DNA of 64,000 nucleotides, from NCBI GenBank assembly GCA_035911135.1, contig JAMHWD010000011.1:62001-126000 (forward strand). The letters run 5' to 3'. Shown here piece by piece: positions 45,557-54,047 of this stretch. Made by a program: the position numbers and the translations under genes. The notes under the pieces were generated by a model. The model searched no databases. It saw only the letters and a list, made by a program, of their open reading frames with translations, and was not told the DNA's origin. Source of the DNA: JAMHWD01 sp035911135. GTDB lineage: Bacteria > Pseudomonadota > Alphaproteobacteria > Micavibrionales > Micavibrionaceae. Position 1 is the stretch's first letter; every line of letters begins with the position of its first letter.

Positions 45557-45574
45557 TAACCTACTAGTAGGTAG
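45557..45574. promoter_or_regulatory. TetR-type operator before the small ORF/reductase unit
   Basis: ACCTACTAGTAGGT at 45559-45572 is a perfect palindrome and shares the core CCTACTAGTxGGTAG with the site before tetR. It lies between the tetR stop and the small ORF start, where a promoter for the reductase unit would be. Confidence 0.7.
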
Positions 45575-45592
45575 ATCACTTGATTAAAAAAT

Positions 45593-46159
45593 TTATTCCG
45601 ATTCTGTCTTTATGCCCAAAGACTGGCGGATTGAGGCGCAAAGCCGCTCAAAACTCTCATCCCGCTTGATCCGGCCCAGCAACAACGCCCCTTTCAAGGC
45701 AGAGGAGAGGATAACCGCCTGTTCATAAGGCGGGACGATAAAGCTCATCTCCTCCTTCACACGGCCTTCGGTGAGGATTTCCGTCAAAATTTCCAATTCC
45801 ATCTCGGTAACAGCCCGAACCTTGCGGATCAGCGTATCGGACATATCACCGACATCTGACTGCATCGCATTGATTCCGCACATTTTCCCGCCCTGACAGC
45901 TTTTAAAAGTGTCCAGATAGGCGTTAAATTTTTCAGGTGCCGTGTTCATCGCCGCCAGATTGTCCCGAAATTGCGCCAGCGCCGCAATCTTGCGCTCGCA
46001 ATAGGCAACCCCCAGATCCTCCTTGGTCGGGAAGTAATGGTGTATGCTTGCCTTGGTAATGCCCAGATGCTTGGACAGATCGGCATAGCTGAATCCCTTA
46101 TACCCCACATTTTGAATCAGGGTGTCGGCATGGTCGAGTATTGTATCGCGTGTGTTCAT
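45593..46159 (-). CDS. TetR-family repressor
   Basis: 188 residues from the ATG at 46159; 12 further in-frame codons upstream would run into the operator, so they are probably untranslated. N-terminal helix-turn-helix: TRDTILDHADTLIQNVGYKG, YADLSKHLGITKASIHHYFP. The ligand domain holds two Cys (SCQGGKMCGINAMQ, about 98-111) that could sense electrophiles, as in NemR-like regulators. Operators flank it on both sides, so it likely represses itself and the reductase downstream. Confidence 0.9.
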   Translation of the reverse strand: MNTRDTILDHADTLIQNVGYKGFSYADLSKHLGITKASIHHYFPTKEDLGVAYCERKIAALAQFRDNLAAMNTAPEKFNAYLDTFKSCQGGKMCGINAMQSDVGDMSDTLIRKVRAVTEMELEILTEILTEGRVKEEMSFIVPPYEQAVILSSALKGALLLGRIKRDESFERLCASIRQSLGIKTESE

Positions 46160-46170
46160 AATCACTAATA

Positions 46171-46187
46171 TACCTACTAGTCGGTAG
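46171..46187. promoter_or_regulatory. TetR-type operator before tetR
   Basis: TACCTACTAGTCGGTA is a near-perfect palindrome (one mismatched pair) 12 bp upstream of the repressor ATG. It matches the site at 45559-45572, which supports autoregulation. Confidence 0.7.
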
Positions 46188-46374
46188 GATTTCAAGGGGC
46201 ATATTTTGGGGCGTACGTATATTTCGTAAAATTATTTGCCAGAATCAAAAAAATGAAAAATATTTTGATTTCAGCCACTTCCCCCTATTGCAATTCAAAA
46301 AAACTGTGGCATGTTACTAATCGTTACCTTGGATGTCCCAAGGAACTATTACTTATAATATATGAGGAAAACCT

Positions 46375-46686
46375 ATGAAGAAGTATCTCGTACTCGCAGC
46401 TGCAGTTGCTGCTATCTCCGCTCCTGCTTTCGCTGAAGAAACAGCAGCTCCTGCTGCAACTGAAGCGGCTGCTCCTGCTGCTGAAGCTGCTCCTGCTGCA
46501 ACTGAAGAAGTTGCTGTTGAAGTTGTTGAGAAGAAACTGGCCGATGGCACAGTAATTCACATCAAAGCTGAAGAAGTTTTCGTTGTTGGCGCTGATGGCG
46601 CAGAAACACCAGCTCCAGATGGCGACCACACGCTGGAAGACGGCACAGTCGTTAAAACTCTGGGCGGTAAAGTTGTAGCTGAGTAA
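46375..46686 (+). CDS. Small Ala-rich exported protein, probably abundant
   Basis: 103 residues: signal peptide MKKYLVLAAAVAAISAPAFA, an Ala/Pro/Glu low-complexity part (about 22-48), then two short repeats LADGTVIHIKAEEVF and LEDGTVVKTLGGKVV. Codon use is strikingly different from neighbours (nearly all GCT/GCA for Ala, GTT for Val, GAA for Glu), the pattern of very highly expressed genes. A strong terminator follows. No known family. Confidence 0.8.
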   Translation: MKKYLVLAAAVAAISAPAFAEETAAPAATEAAAPAAEAAPAATEEVAVEVVEKKLADGTVIHIKAEEVFVVGADGAETPAPDGDHTLEDGTVVKTLGGKVVAE

Positions 46687-46720
46687 TTTATTACTCGCGT
46701 TTCAACGCAACCAAACAAGA

Positions 46721-46753
46721 AAGCCTGGCTGCCAACGCAGCCGGGCTTTTTCT
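46721..46753 (+). terminator. Rho-independent terminator
   Basis: Stem AAGCCTGGCTGC / GCAGCCGGGCTT, loop CAAC, followed by a T-rich tract. It lies 35 bp after the Ala-rich exported protein gene. Confidence 0.88.
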
Positions 46754-46790
46754 TTTGTATTTTGGGCAATAAGTCTCTACAAGGGCGGAT

Positions 46791-48077
46791 ATGAAGCCAC
46801 AAGCACGAATACAGGCTCTGATCGAGCTGCTGGATAAAGTCCAGAATTCCCGCATTCCCATGGATGGGACCTGCGGCGATTATTTCCGTCCGCGTCGTTA
46901 CATCGGCGCGAAAGACCGCGCCTTTATCGCCGAGACCATATATGAGATCGTGCGCCACAGCGCCCGAATCGGATGGTGGCTGGAACGTGAAGCCATCGAG
47001 GACACCCCCCGCAACCGCGTGATTGCCTTTATGGCGCTGGCGCAGAAAACTGAATCCAAGCGCTTCCGCGACCTGTTCGATGGATCCTCCTACGCCCCGG
47101 AAGAACTTACCGATGAAGAACGCGAGATCATCGAGCGCCTGAAGGGCCAGGATATCCTGCACAATGATATGCCGGCCGCCATCCGTGCCGAATGCCCGGC
47201 CCTTTATGAGGACAAGCTCAAAGCCTATTTCGGTGATAATTTTGAAACGGAAATGAGCGCGATGCTCAAACCCGCCACGCTGGATCTGCGCGTGAATACC
47301 TATCTGGCACCGCGTGACAAGGTTATGGCCTTTTTGGAGGCGGATGGCGTTAAGACCACCAAAACGCCCTACAGTCATCATGGCCTGCGCTGCGATTCCA
47401 AGGCTTATCTCTCCCGCACGAAAGCATTCGGCAAGGGATGGATTGAAATTCAAGACGAGGGATCGCAATTGATCGCGGCGCAATGCAATGCCCAGCCCGG
47501 CATGCAGGTTCTGGATTTTTGCGCGGGTGCCGGCGGCAAGACTTTGGCGCTGGCCGCGGCCATGCAGAAAAAAGGCCGGATCGTTGCCATGGATAATGAC
47601 GAGCGCCGCCTGAGCCGGGGCCGCGAACGATACCGCAAGGCCGGCCTTGCCGATATTATCGAGGTGCGCGGGTTAGAGGATGAGAAAAACCGCAAATGGC
47701 TGCGCCGCCAGAAGGAAAGCTTTGATATTGTGCTTTTGGATGTGCCATGTACCGGTACCGGCACATGGCGCAGAAACCCCGATATGCGCTGGCGGACTTA
47801 TGGGCCAAATCTTGAAGAACTCACCACCATTCAGGGCGAGATTCTTGACCGCGCCGCCCCTTGCGTAAAACCGGGCGGAAAACTGGTTTATGCGACATGT
47901 TCGCTGCTGCCGGATGAAAACGAAATGCAGGTTGAGGCTTTTCTGGCCCGCAATGGCGATTTTGAAATCATGCCCATCGAGAATGCGGAACTTGGCCAGC
48001 CTTTCATGCGCCTGACCCCGCACCGTCATGCCACGGATGGATTTTTTGCCGCCATTCTGACCAGAAAAGCTGCGTAA
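46791..48077 (+). CDS. rsmB: RsmB-type rRNA m5C methyltransferase
   Basis: 428 residues of the NOL1/NOP2/Sun family, likely methylating C967 of 16S rRNA. The N-terminal third is an NusB-like helical domain. The methyltransferase part has SAM-binding VLDFCAGAGGKTLALAA, the LLDVPCTGTGTWRRNPD motif and the catalytic Cys in YATCSLLPDENEMQ. In many alphaproteobacteria it lies between guaB and guaA, as here, though other genes intervene. Confidence 0.93.
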   Translation: MKPQARIQALIELLDKVQNSRIPMDGTCGDYFRPRRYIGAKDRAFIAETIYEIVRHSARIGWWLEREAIEDTPRNRVIAFMALAQKTESKRFRDLFDGSSYAPEELTDEEREIIERLKGQDILHNDMPAAIRAECPALYEDKLKAYFGDNFETEMSAMLKPATLDLRVNTYLAPRDKVMAFLEADGVKTTKTPYSHHGLRCDSKAYLSRTKAFGKGWIEIQDEGSQLIAAQCNAQPGMQVLDFCAGAGGKTLALAAAMQKKGRIVAMDNDERRLSRGRERYRKAGLADIIEVRGLEDEKNRKWLRRQKESFDIVLLDVPCTGTGTWRRNPDMRWRTYGPNLEELTTIQGEILDRAAPCVKPGGKLVYATCSLLPDENEMQVEAFLARNGDFEIMPIENAELGQPFMRLTPHRHATDGFFAAILTRKAA

Positions 48078-48081
48078 AAAT

Positions 48082-48444
48082 TCAAGCAAGCCAGAGCGCC
48101 GCAAGCGCCAATACCGCAGGAACCCCTTGAAACAAGAATATTCTTTTGTTCACGGAATAGGCTCCATACAAGCCGGCCATAATCACACAGGCTATAAAGA
48201 AAATTTTTATCTGCATCCCAAAATCCGGGTCGGGATGAATAAGGCCCCAGATCAGCCCCGCGGCCAGAAATCCGTTATACAGCCCTTGATTGGCAGCCAG
48301 CACCGCCGAATTTTGCGCCTTTTCCAAAGACTGGCGGAATATTTTCAAGCCCAGCGGCCGCGTCCAGAAAAACATCTCCAGCACCAGAAAACCAAGGTGC
48401 AATAAAGCAGTCAGCGCTGTTAATGCCAAAGCGATCGTGAGCAT
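48082..48444 (-). CDS. DUF1304 membrane protein
   Basis: 120 residues from the ATG at 48444 (AAGGGGGTG about 6 nt upstream); an upstream in-frame ATG at 48486 lacks such a site. Four hydrophobic helices, with family-like HLGFLVLEMFFWTRP and NQGLYNGFLAAGLIWGL and a KIFFIACVIMAGLYGAY helix. DUF1304 proteins are small inner-membrane proteins of unknown function. It converges on rsmB with a 4-bp gap. Confidence 0.88.
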   Translation of the reverse strand: MLTIALALTALTALLHLGFLVLEMFFWTRPLGLKIFRQSLEKAQNSAVLAANQGLYNGFLAAGLIWGLIHPDPDFGMQIKIFFIACVIMAGLYGAYSVNKRIFLFQGVPAVLALAALWLA

Positions 48445-48504
48445 GGCCACACCCCCTTTACGATTGAGAATTATTGTAGCTGCCATTTCAGGGGCAGCAA
48501 AATA

Positions 48505-48536
48505 AAAAACCCCGCTATATTCATAGCGGGGTTTTT
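48505..48536. terminator. Strong hairpin terminator, symmetrical
   Basis: AAAAACCCCGCTA / TAGCGGGGTTTTT with loop TATTCA can act on either strand. On the minus strand it ends the small exported-protein gene at 48559-48786. Confidence 0.85.
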
Positions 48537-48558
48537 ATACTCTTGAAAAAATGGAGCC

Positions 48559-48786
48559 TTAGATTTCAAGGCCCGCTTCTTCGTGATACGCGAGCGGCCA
48601 TTCGAAATGTTCCGGCTCGCTGCGCGATTCACGGCGTATTTCCAGCAGATACATCGAAGAACGGCGCGGCAGATGCTCGCTGGCATGTCCTTCATGATGG
48701 GCAAAGGTAAAGGTTGCCGCCAGCGTTGTTTCAGCGGCCAGAACCACACCCATGATCTGTTTTTTGTATTTCTGACTTAAAGTCAT
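48559..48786 (-). CDS. Small protein of uncertain start
   Basis: 75 residues from the ATG at 48786; the frame is open to 48936 and an ATG at 48894 is also possible. A hydrophobic segment (IMGVVLAAETTLAATFTFA) may be a signal or anchor; the tail is His/Glu-rich (HHEGHASEH, then SEPEHFEWPLAYHEE). A strong terminator follows 20 bp on. The 315 bp upstream to metE's end holds no other gene, only the metE terminator. Confidence 0.45.
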   Translation of the reverse strand: MTLSQKYKKQIMGVVLAAETTLAATFTFAHHEGHASEHLPRRSSMYLLEIRRESRSEPEHFEWPLAYHEEAGLEI

Positions 48787-49045
48787 TTTCGTCTTCACTT
48801 TCGTATTTGTCTGTTTTGCCCGGCCATGACCATGGTCAGGCGGGACGGATATGCGCCCAAAACCCGCAGAAGTCAAAGGTTTCAGGGCATTCATTTCTGC
48901 ATGGCTGCTATTTGAATAACTAAAATTATGCGGCAATGCACAATGACCGCGGCTTTCCGGGCATTATGCGGAAAACAGCGCTTTGCCTTGCTTATTTTGC
49001 ATTGCTAATATAATTGCCGATTGACGCGGCGAAGGAGACACAAAA

Positions 49046-49073
49046 AAACCCCGCCCTGATGGGGCGGGGTTTT
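49046..49073 (-). terminator. metE terminator
   Basis: AAAACCCCGCCC TGAT GGGGCGGGGTTTT, followed on the minus strand by a seven-T tract, 30 bp after the metE stop. Confidence 0.9.
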
Positions 49074-49102
49074 GATTGTTTGGCTTAGTCTCAGGCGTTC
49101 AG

Positions 49103-51445
49103 TCAGGCGGCTTCGGCCTGGCTGGTAGCGCCTGTCTTTTCGCGCATCACCTTGGCCGCTTCGACCATGGCCTTGAGCGCGGCCTTTGTTTCCGGCCAGG
49201 CGCGGGTCTTGAGACCACAATCCGGATTGACCCAGATCTGGCGGATGTCGAGGTTTTTCTTGGCTTTTTCGAGCAGATCAACCATCTCCTGCGTGGAAGG
49301 CACGCGCGGGGAGTGGATGTCGTAAACGCCTGGGCCAATCTCGTTCGGGTATTTGTACTCGATAAAGGCATCGAGCAATTCCATCTGCGAGCGCGAGCAT
49401 TCAATCGAGATCACGTCAGCATCCATCGCGGCGATCGATTCAATGACGTCATTGAATTCCGAGTAGCACATATGGGTGTGGATCTGCGTCTCATCCTCGA
49501 CTGTGCAAGCCGTGATGCGGAAGTTCTCGACAGCGTTATCGAGATATTCCTTCCAGTCGGAACGGCGCAGCGGCAGACCTTCACGGAAAGCTGCTTCGTC
49601 GATCTGGATCATCTTGATGCCGGCCTTTTCGAGATCGGCAACCTCATCACGAATGGCCAGCGCGATCTGGCGGGCCGTGTCATTGCGCGGCTGATCGTCA
49701 CGCACGAAGGACCATTGCAGGATCGTGATCGGGCCTGTCAGCATGCCTTTCATGATCTTCTTGGTCAGGCTTTGCGCGTATTTCGACCATTCAACCGTCA
49801 TGGCCACAGGACGGGAAACATCACCGAAGATAATCGGCGGCTTCACGCAGCGCGAACCATAGGACTGCACCCAGCCATATTGCGAGAATGCAAAACCGGC
49901 CAGCTGTTCACCGAAATATTCGACCATGTCGTTACGCTCCGGCTCGCCATGAACCAGAACATCGAGGTCTGTTTCATGCTGGAAATCGACAACCATCTTG
50001 ATTTCTTTTTCCATCGCGGCCTTGTAGGCGGCAGCATCAATCTTGCCGGCCTTGAAAGCAGCGCGGGCTTCGCGGATGTCAGAAGTTTGCGGGAAGGAAC
50101 CGATAGTCGTTGTCGGGAAAGCCGGAAGCTTCAGCGCGGCATGCTGGATGCCCTGACGCTTGGCAAATTCCGACTTGCGGCGCTTCATCTCCGGCGTGAT
50201 GCCACTGACTCGCTTTTTGACATCCTGATTGTGGATGCGCGGGGAAGACTTGCGCGAAGCTTGAGCGGCATCGCTGGCAGCCAGTTCAGCCTTGATGGCA
50301 TCACGGCCTTCCGTTGCGCCCTTGGCGATCGCGGCGATTTCCACGACTTTCTGACGGGCATAGGACATCCAGCCCTTCAGCTCGGCATCCAGTTTCTTTT
50401 CCGAATCCAGATCAACAGGCGAGTGGATCAGCGAGCAGGAACCAGCGACAAACACCTTGTCCTGACCCAGCTTGGCTGTAGCCTTCTCAACCAGCGCCAG
50501 CGAGGCGGAGAGGTCGTTCTTCCAGATATTGCGGCCATCAACCACGCCCAGCGACAAGACCTTGTCACCGATCAGCTTGAGGGCTTGTTCGATATCGCGG
50601 TTCGGGTCATTGGCGGTTGTGTTCGCGCGGCCTGTGTTACGGCAGAGGTCGATGTGCAGACCATCAACCGGAAGACCGAAGGCCAGCTCGGCGTTTTCTT
50701 TCAGCGATTCAAAATATGTCGCCACGATGACCTTGAGGCCTGCAGGCTTTTTCAGGCCTTCATACGCAGCCTTCATCGTTGCCTGACCGATTTCACACAG
50801 ATCAACGGAGAAGATCGGCTCATCGATCTGAACCCACTCAGCGCCCATATCGGCAAGTTTTTGCAGGATTTCATTGTAAACCGGCAGCAGCGTTTTCACG
50901 AAGTCCTGTGGCTTGAAGTCTTCGGCGCGGGGCTTGCCGAGGAATGTGTAAGTCGCCGGGCCAATCAGAACAGGGCGTGTCTGGATGCCCATATCCTTGG
51001 CTTCTTTATACTGGTCAAAAACCTTGGAAGAGGAAAGCTTGGGCGTCATGCCTTTTTCAAATTCAGGCACCAGATAGTGATAGTTCGTGTCGAACCATTT
51101 CGTCATTTCCATGGCTGTTACGTCCACGCCGTCCTGCTGGCGGCCACGGGCCATAGCGAAATAAGTATCGAGATCAACCGGCTGGCCGTTCCACTTGTAA
51201 CGGGAAGGGATCATACCCAGCGTGCAGGTCATGTCCAGAACCTGATCGTAGAATGAGAAATCATTCGAAGCGATGTGGTTCAGGCCCTTGTCCTTTTGGT
51301 ATTTCCAGTTTTCAGCGCGGATCGCGGCGCCGGCGGCCAGAAGCTGATCCTTCGAGCTTTCGCCCTTCCAGAAGCTTTCAACGGCTTTTTTGAGTTGGCG
51401 CATGTCGCCGATACGGGGAAATCCAAGATTGGTGGCTAAGACCAT
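49103..51445 (-). CDS. metE: Cobalamin-independent methionine synthase
   Basis: Transfers methyl from 5-methyl-tetrahydrofolate polyglutamate to homocysteine. 780 residues from the ATG at 51445 (AGGAGA 9 nt upstream); the 26 further in-frame codons upstream are unlike the family. Two similar barrels: N-terminal ATNLGFPRIGDMRQLKKAVE and C-terminal TTTIGSFPQTSDIR. Zinc ligands are visible in HTHMCYSEFND, the following Glu-rich ISIECSRSQMELL and WVNPDCGLKTR. It has a short extra tail ending GATSQAEAA. metF, supplier of its methyl donor, lies 850 bp upstream in the same direction. Confidence 0.97.
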   Translation of the reverse strand: MVLATNLGFPRIGDMRQLKKAVESFWKGESSKDQLLAAGAAIRAENWKYQKDKGLNHIASNDFSFYDQVLDMTCTLGMIPSRYKWNGQPVDLDTYFAMARGRQQDGVDVTAMEMTKWFDTNYHYLVPEFEKGMTPKLSSSKVFDQYKEAKDMGIQTRPVLIGPATYTFLGKPRAEDFKPQDFVKTLLPVYNEILQKLADMGAEWVQIDEPIFSVDLCEIGQATMKAAYEGLKKPAGLKVIVATYFESLKENAELAFGLPVDGLHIDLCRNTGRANTTANDPNRDIEQALKLIGDKVLSLGVVDGRNIWKNDLSASLALVEKATAKLGQDKVFVAGSCSLIHSPVDLDSEKKLDAELKGWMSYARQKVVEIAAIAKGATEGRDAIKAELAASDAAQASRKSSPRIHNQDVKKRVSGITPEMKRRKSEFAKRQGIQHAALKLPAFPTTTIGSFPQTSDIREARAAFKAGKIDAAAYKAAMEKEIKMVVDFQHETDLDVLVHGEPERNDMVEYFGEQLAGFAFSQYGWVQSYGSRCVKPPIIFGDVSRPVAMTVEWSKYAQSLTKKIMKGMLTGPITILQWSFVRDDQPRNDTARQIALAIRDEVADLEKAGIKMIQIDEAAFREGLPLRRSDWKEYLDNAVENFRITACTVEDETQIHTHMCYSEFNDVIESIAAMDADVISIECSRSQMELLDAFIEYKYPNEIGPGVYDIHSPRVPSTQEMVDLLEKAKKNLDIRQIWVNPDCGLKTRAWPETKAALKAMVEAAKVMREKTGATSQAEAA

Positions 51446-51565
51446 GAGAATACGTCTCCTAAAAAATATGAAACTAAGATTGTTAACGGGTGAAATTATT
51501 AGCAGTATCGCTAGGCTTTGCAAGCGATATCTGGCCCAAAAACGGCTTCTTTTTCAGCAGAAATA

Positions 51566-52228
51566 CTAACAGCGTCCGATCATCGGCACGCCGATCAGTT
51601 GCTTCGTTGATTCCAGAACCCGCCCCACCCCGTCATCAAGGGTTTTGACGGTCGCGCTTTTCAAGGCTTGATGCGAGGGCTGAAGCGGCCGATAACCGGG
51701 CAGATCATGAAAAACAACATCGCTGAGGCAGGGTGTCAGATCGACGGCCTGAGCATCCTCCTCCAATCGCCCGGCGCTTACGCCCAGAACCCACGGAATA
51801 GCCCGGCTTCCAATCGTTGGGCATTCAAACGCCCCCTTATTCCTGTCACGCGCCTTTTCCAGATGCTTGATCAGCGCATGGCCACCCGCATGATCCCACG
51901 GATACTGGATGGAGAAATGATAAGGATCGACAGCCTCATTCACGGCCCGGTCATTGGAACGCGCCAACGTATGGCCCATCCGCGCCACGATCAGCTCGAA
52001 ACGATGCGGGTTGAACTCGCGGTTGGCCATCACGCGCAGACGGCTTTTGTGAGCGTCGTTATCAAGGCGGTCAAAATAAAGATTAAGATGAAACAACGCA
52101 TCATTATTGGATTCCACGCGCACGGGATCATACCCGGCGCGGTGAAAAGCGCTGAGCAGCGAGGGCACAAAATGTTCCTCCCCCGTGATCAGCCTTTCGG
52201 CATCAACGATCAGTATTTTCTTGGCCAT
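51566..52228 (-). CDS. Unknown protein between metF and metE
   Basis: 220 residues from ATG 52228 (CAGGGA 6 nt upstream). The N-terminus KKILIVDAERLITGEEHFVP followed by FHRAGYDPVRVESNNDALFH looks like a receiver-type Rossmann fold, but the phospho-acceptor pattern is not evident. Middle part: HFSIQYPWDHAGGHALIKHL. Not assigned to a family. Same direction as metF (65 bp) and metE (120 bp), so probably co-expressed. Confidence 0.65.
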   Translation of the reverse strand: MAKKILIVDAERLITGEEHFVPSLLSAFHRAGYDPVRVESNNDALFHLNLYFDRLDNDAHKSRLRVMANREFNPHRFELIVARMGHTLARSNDRAVNEAVDPYHFSIQYPWDHAGGHALIKHLEKARDRNKGAFECPTIGSRAIPWVLGVSAGRLEEDAQAVDLTPCLSDVVFHDLPGYRPLQPSHQALKSATVKTLDDGVGRVLESTKQLIGVPMIGRC

Positions 52229-52293
52229 TTTTTCCCTGTTAAGCTTCTTGCCATAATTTCTAGAGAAGTTTTACAGAGGCTTCAAGGGGGTTT

Positions 52294-53154
52294 TTATGCT
52301 GCCGCCTTGGCCTTGTACCCCAGCGCCTGACAGGCCTCGGTTGTCACAGGGGCCTTGTTCATCGTGTAATAATGAATATGGGGCACGCCCGCCGCCGCCA
52401 GATCCAGGGACTGGCGCACCAGAAGATCGGTCGCGATCTTGCGCGCCTCGTCCGGCTTATCTTCAAGGCCATCAAATTTATCATGCAGCCATGCGGGGAT
52501 AGAGGCCTGACAGTTACCGGCAAAACGGCACAGCGATTTAAAATCATGCACCGGAATGATGCCGGGCACGATCGGCGTTGTAATCCCGGCCTTCTCACAT
52601 TGATCCACAAAGCGGAAATAAACATCATTATCAAAGAAAAACTGCGTAATGGCCCGGTCCGCACCGGCCGCGCATTTTAATTTCAGCGCCGCGATATCAG
52701 CCTCTAAGCTTGGCGCATCGGGGTGTTTTTCCGGGTATGCGCCTACAGAGATTTCAAAATCATGTTTGGATTTAAGCGCGGCAATGAAATTGCTGGTGTA
52801 ATCGTAATACTCATTGCCTGTGAATTCATCATAGGAACGGCCCTTGGGCAGATCACCACGCAGGGCGATAATATGTTTCACGCCAGCTGCCCAGATTTTG
52901 GCGATATAATCATCGAGATCCGCCTTGGTGGTGCTTAAGAACGTCAGATGCGAGGCCAGCGGAATATCGGTCATCCCGCGAATTTTCTTCAAGGCCGCCA
53001 GCGTTCCATCCTTGGTCGAGCCGCCCGCGCCATACGTCACCGTCATATAAAGCGGATCCAGCGCCATCAGGGCCGGGACAGCTTCCCACAAATGGACAGC
53101 AACTTCCTCGTTCTTGGGCGGGAAAAACTCGAATGAAATTGTGGGCTGGGACAT
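52294..53154 (-). CDS. metF: 5,10-methylenetetrahydrofolate reductase
   Basis: A flavoenzyme (286 residues from the ATG at 53154) that makes 5-methyl-tetrahydrofolate for MetE. Motifs: ISFEFFPPKNEEVA with the catalytic Glu, MTVTYGAGGSTKDGT, ASHLTFLSTTKADLD, IIALRGDLP, FEISVGAYPEKHPDA and FFFDNDVYFRFVDQC. First of a metF-unknown-metE run. Confidence 0.96.
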   Translation of the reverse strand: MSQPTISFEFFPPKNEEVAVHLWEAVPALMALDPLYMTVTYGAGGSTKDGTLAALKKIRGMTDIPLASHLTFLSTTKADLDDYIAKIWAAGVKHIIALRGDLPKGRSYDEFTGNEYYDYTSNFIAALKSKHDFEISVGAYPEKHPDAPSLEADIAALKLKCAAGADRAITQFFFDNDVYFRFVDQCEKAGITTPIVPGIIPVHDFKSLCRFAGNCQASIPAWLHDKFDGLEDKPDEARKIATDLLVRQSLDLAAAGVPHIHYYTMNKAPVTTEACQALGYKAKAAA

Positions 53155-53257
53155 AATATTTTTCTTGCCTAACACAGGGTTGTATTATTAAAACTATTAA
53201 GAAAAAACATACGAACAAAAAAGCCGCCATAATGCAAGCGGCGAAAGCAGGGACACC

Positions 53258-53479
53258 ATGAATAATCACGAAAAAGGCAGATTGCTGACCAGCGGCGCGA
53301 TAATCGCCGGAACCGCCCTTGCCGGGGCATTTGCACTGGCAGTCACCGCCTTGTCTGATGCGGATAACAGGCAAAAGGTGAAAGAAGTCTTTTCCCCGCA
53401 GGCCGAGCGGGTCATCTATGAGAACCCGCCCGTGGATATCATGACATGGGAAGAGATTTTTGAAGGGCTGGGCCGTTAG
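53258..53479 (+). CDS. Small single-helix membrane protein
   Basis: 73 residues with one transmembrane helix (LTSGAIIAGTALAGAFALAVTAL, about 10-32) and a cytoplasmic or periplasmic acidic tail ending IMTWEEIFEGLGR. ATG at 53258 with CAGGGA 6 nt upstream. Divergent from metF. Unknown function. Confidence 0.6.
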   Translation: MNNHEKGRLLTSGAIIAGTALAGAFALAVTALSDADNRQKVKEVFSPQAERVIYENPPVDIMTWEEIFEGLGR

Positions 53480-53519
53480 GGCAAGCATCTTAATCATCAA
53501 TCGGCTTTAATTTTAAGAC

Positions 53520-53993
53520 ATGACACAAAATCACGGAAAAATTGTTGTTCCGCTGCGGCCAGATGAAAAGCAGGATTTCTTTGTCCTGAGCCGCGCCTTT
53601 TCGCCCGTGGCCCAAATGAAACTTTGGTATGCCTTTAATGTTCAAGTACGCATTGCCCCTAACGGCGCGTTGGATTCCCTGCATCTGGATCATGTGAAAT
53701 CCCTGACCAATATCAAGGATCAGGGGGCCGGGATTTATATCCCTGCCGAAAAGAGCTGGGTGGCAGAGAATCCTGAGACCGAGCAAAGACTGAACAGCCT
53801 CCCCGTGACAAAAAAACTGGCCGATTTTCTTGAAAACGCGGCAAAACAAGGGTCGGTGAGCGTACATGCCGCCATGACAGACCCGGAATCCGGCTGGCGG
53901 CGCGGCGCGCTCGGGATCTCGATACCCGCAACTTTTGAGGAAATTGGCTATGTCCTTGTCCACAAGCCCAGCCTAACAAGCGAACATCCCTGA
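53520..53993 (+). CDS. Unknown cytoplasmic protein before guaA
   Basis: 157 residues with no signal peptide. Segments FVLSRAFSPVAQMKLWYAFN, GAGIYIPAEKSWVAENPETE and GALGISIPATFEEIGYVLVH suggest a mixed alpha/beta fold. No family recognised. It lies 40 bp after the small membrane protein and 54 bp before guaA, all on the plus strand. Confidence 0.6.
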   Translation: MTQNHGKIVVPLRPDEKQDFFVLSRAFSPVAQMKLWYAFNVQVRIAPNGALDSLHLDHVKSLTNIKDQGAGIYIPAEKSWVAENPETEQRLNSLPVTKKLADFLENAAKQGSVSVHAAMTDPESGWRRGALGISIPATFEEIGYVLVHKPSLTSEHP

Positions 53994-54047
53994 AAATCCC
54001 ATAAAAAACCTTTGAAATTCAAGGCGGTTCATGGTTAAAAACATACC

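Noticed and set aside
49076..51256. 726-codon open frame on the plus strand
   Set aside because: It is the antisense shadow of metE, whose catalytic motifs are all on the minus strand.
51446..51565. SAM or cobalamin riboswitch before metE
   Set aside because: Only a six-pair hairpin (ATCGCT/AGCGAT) is visible; no conserved riboswitch core was recognised.
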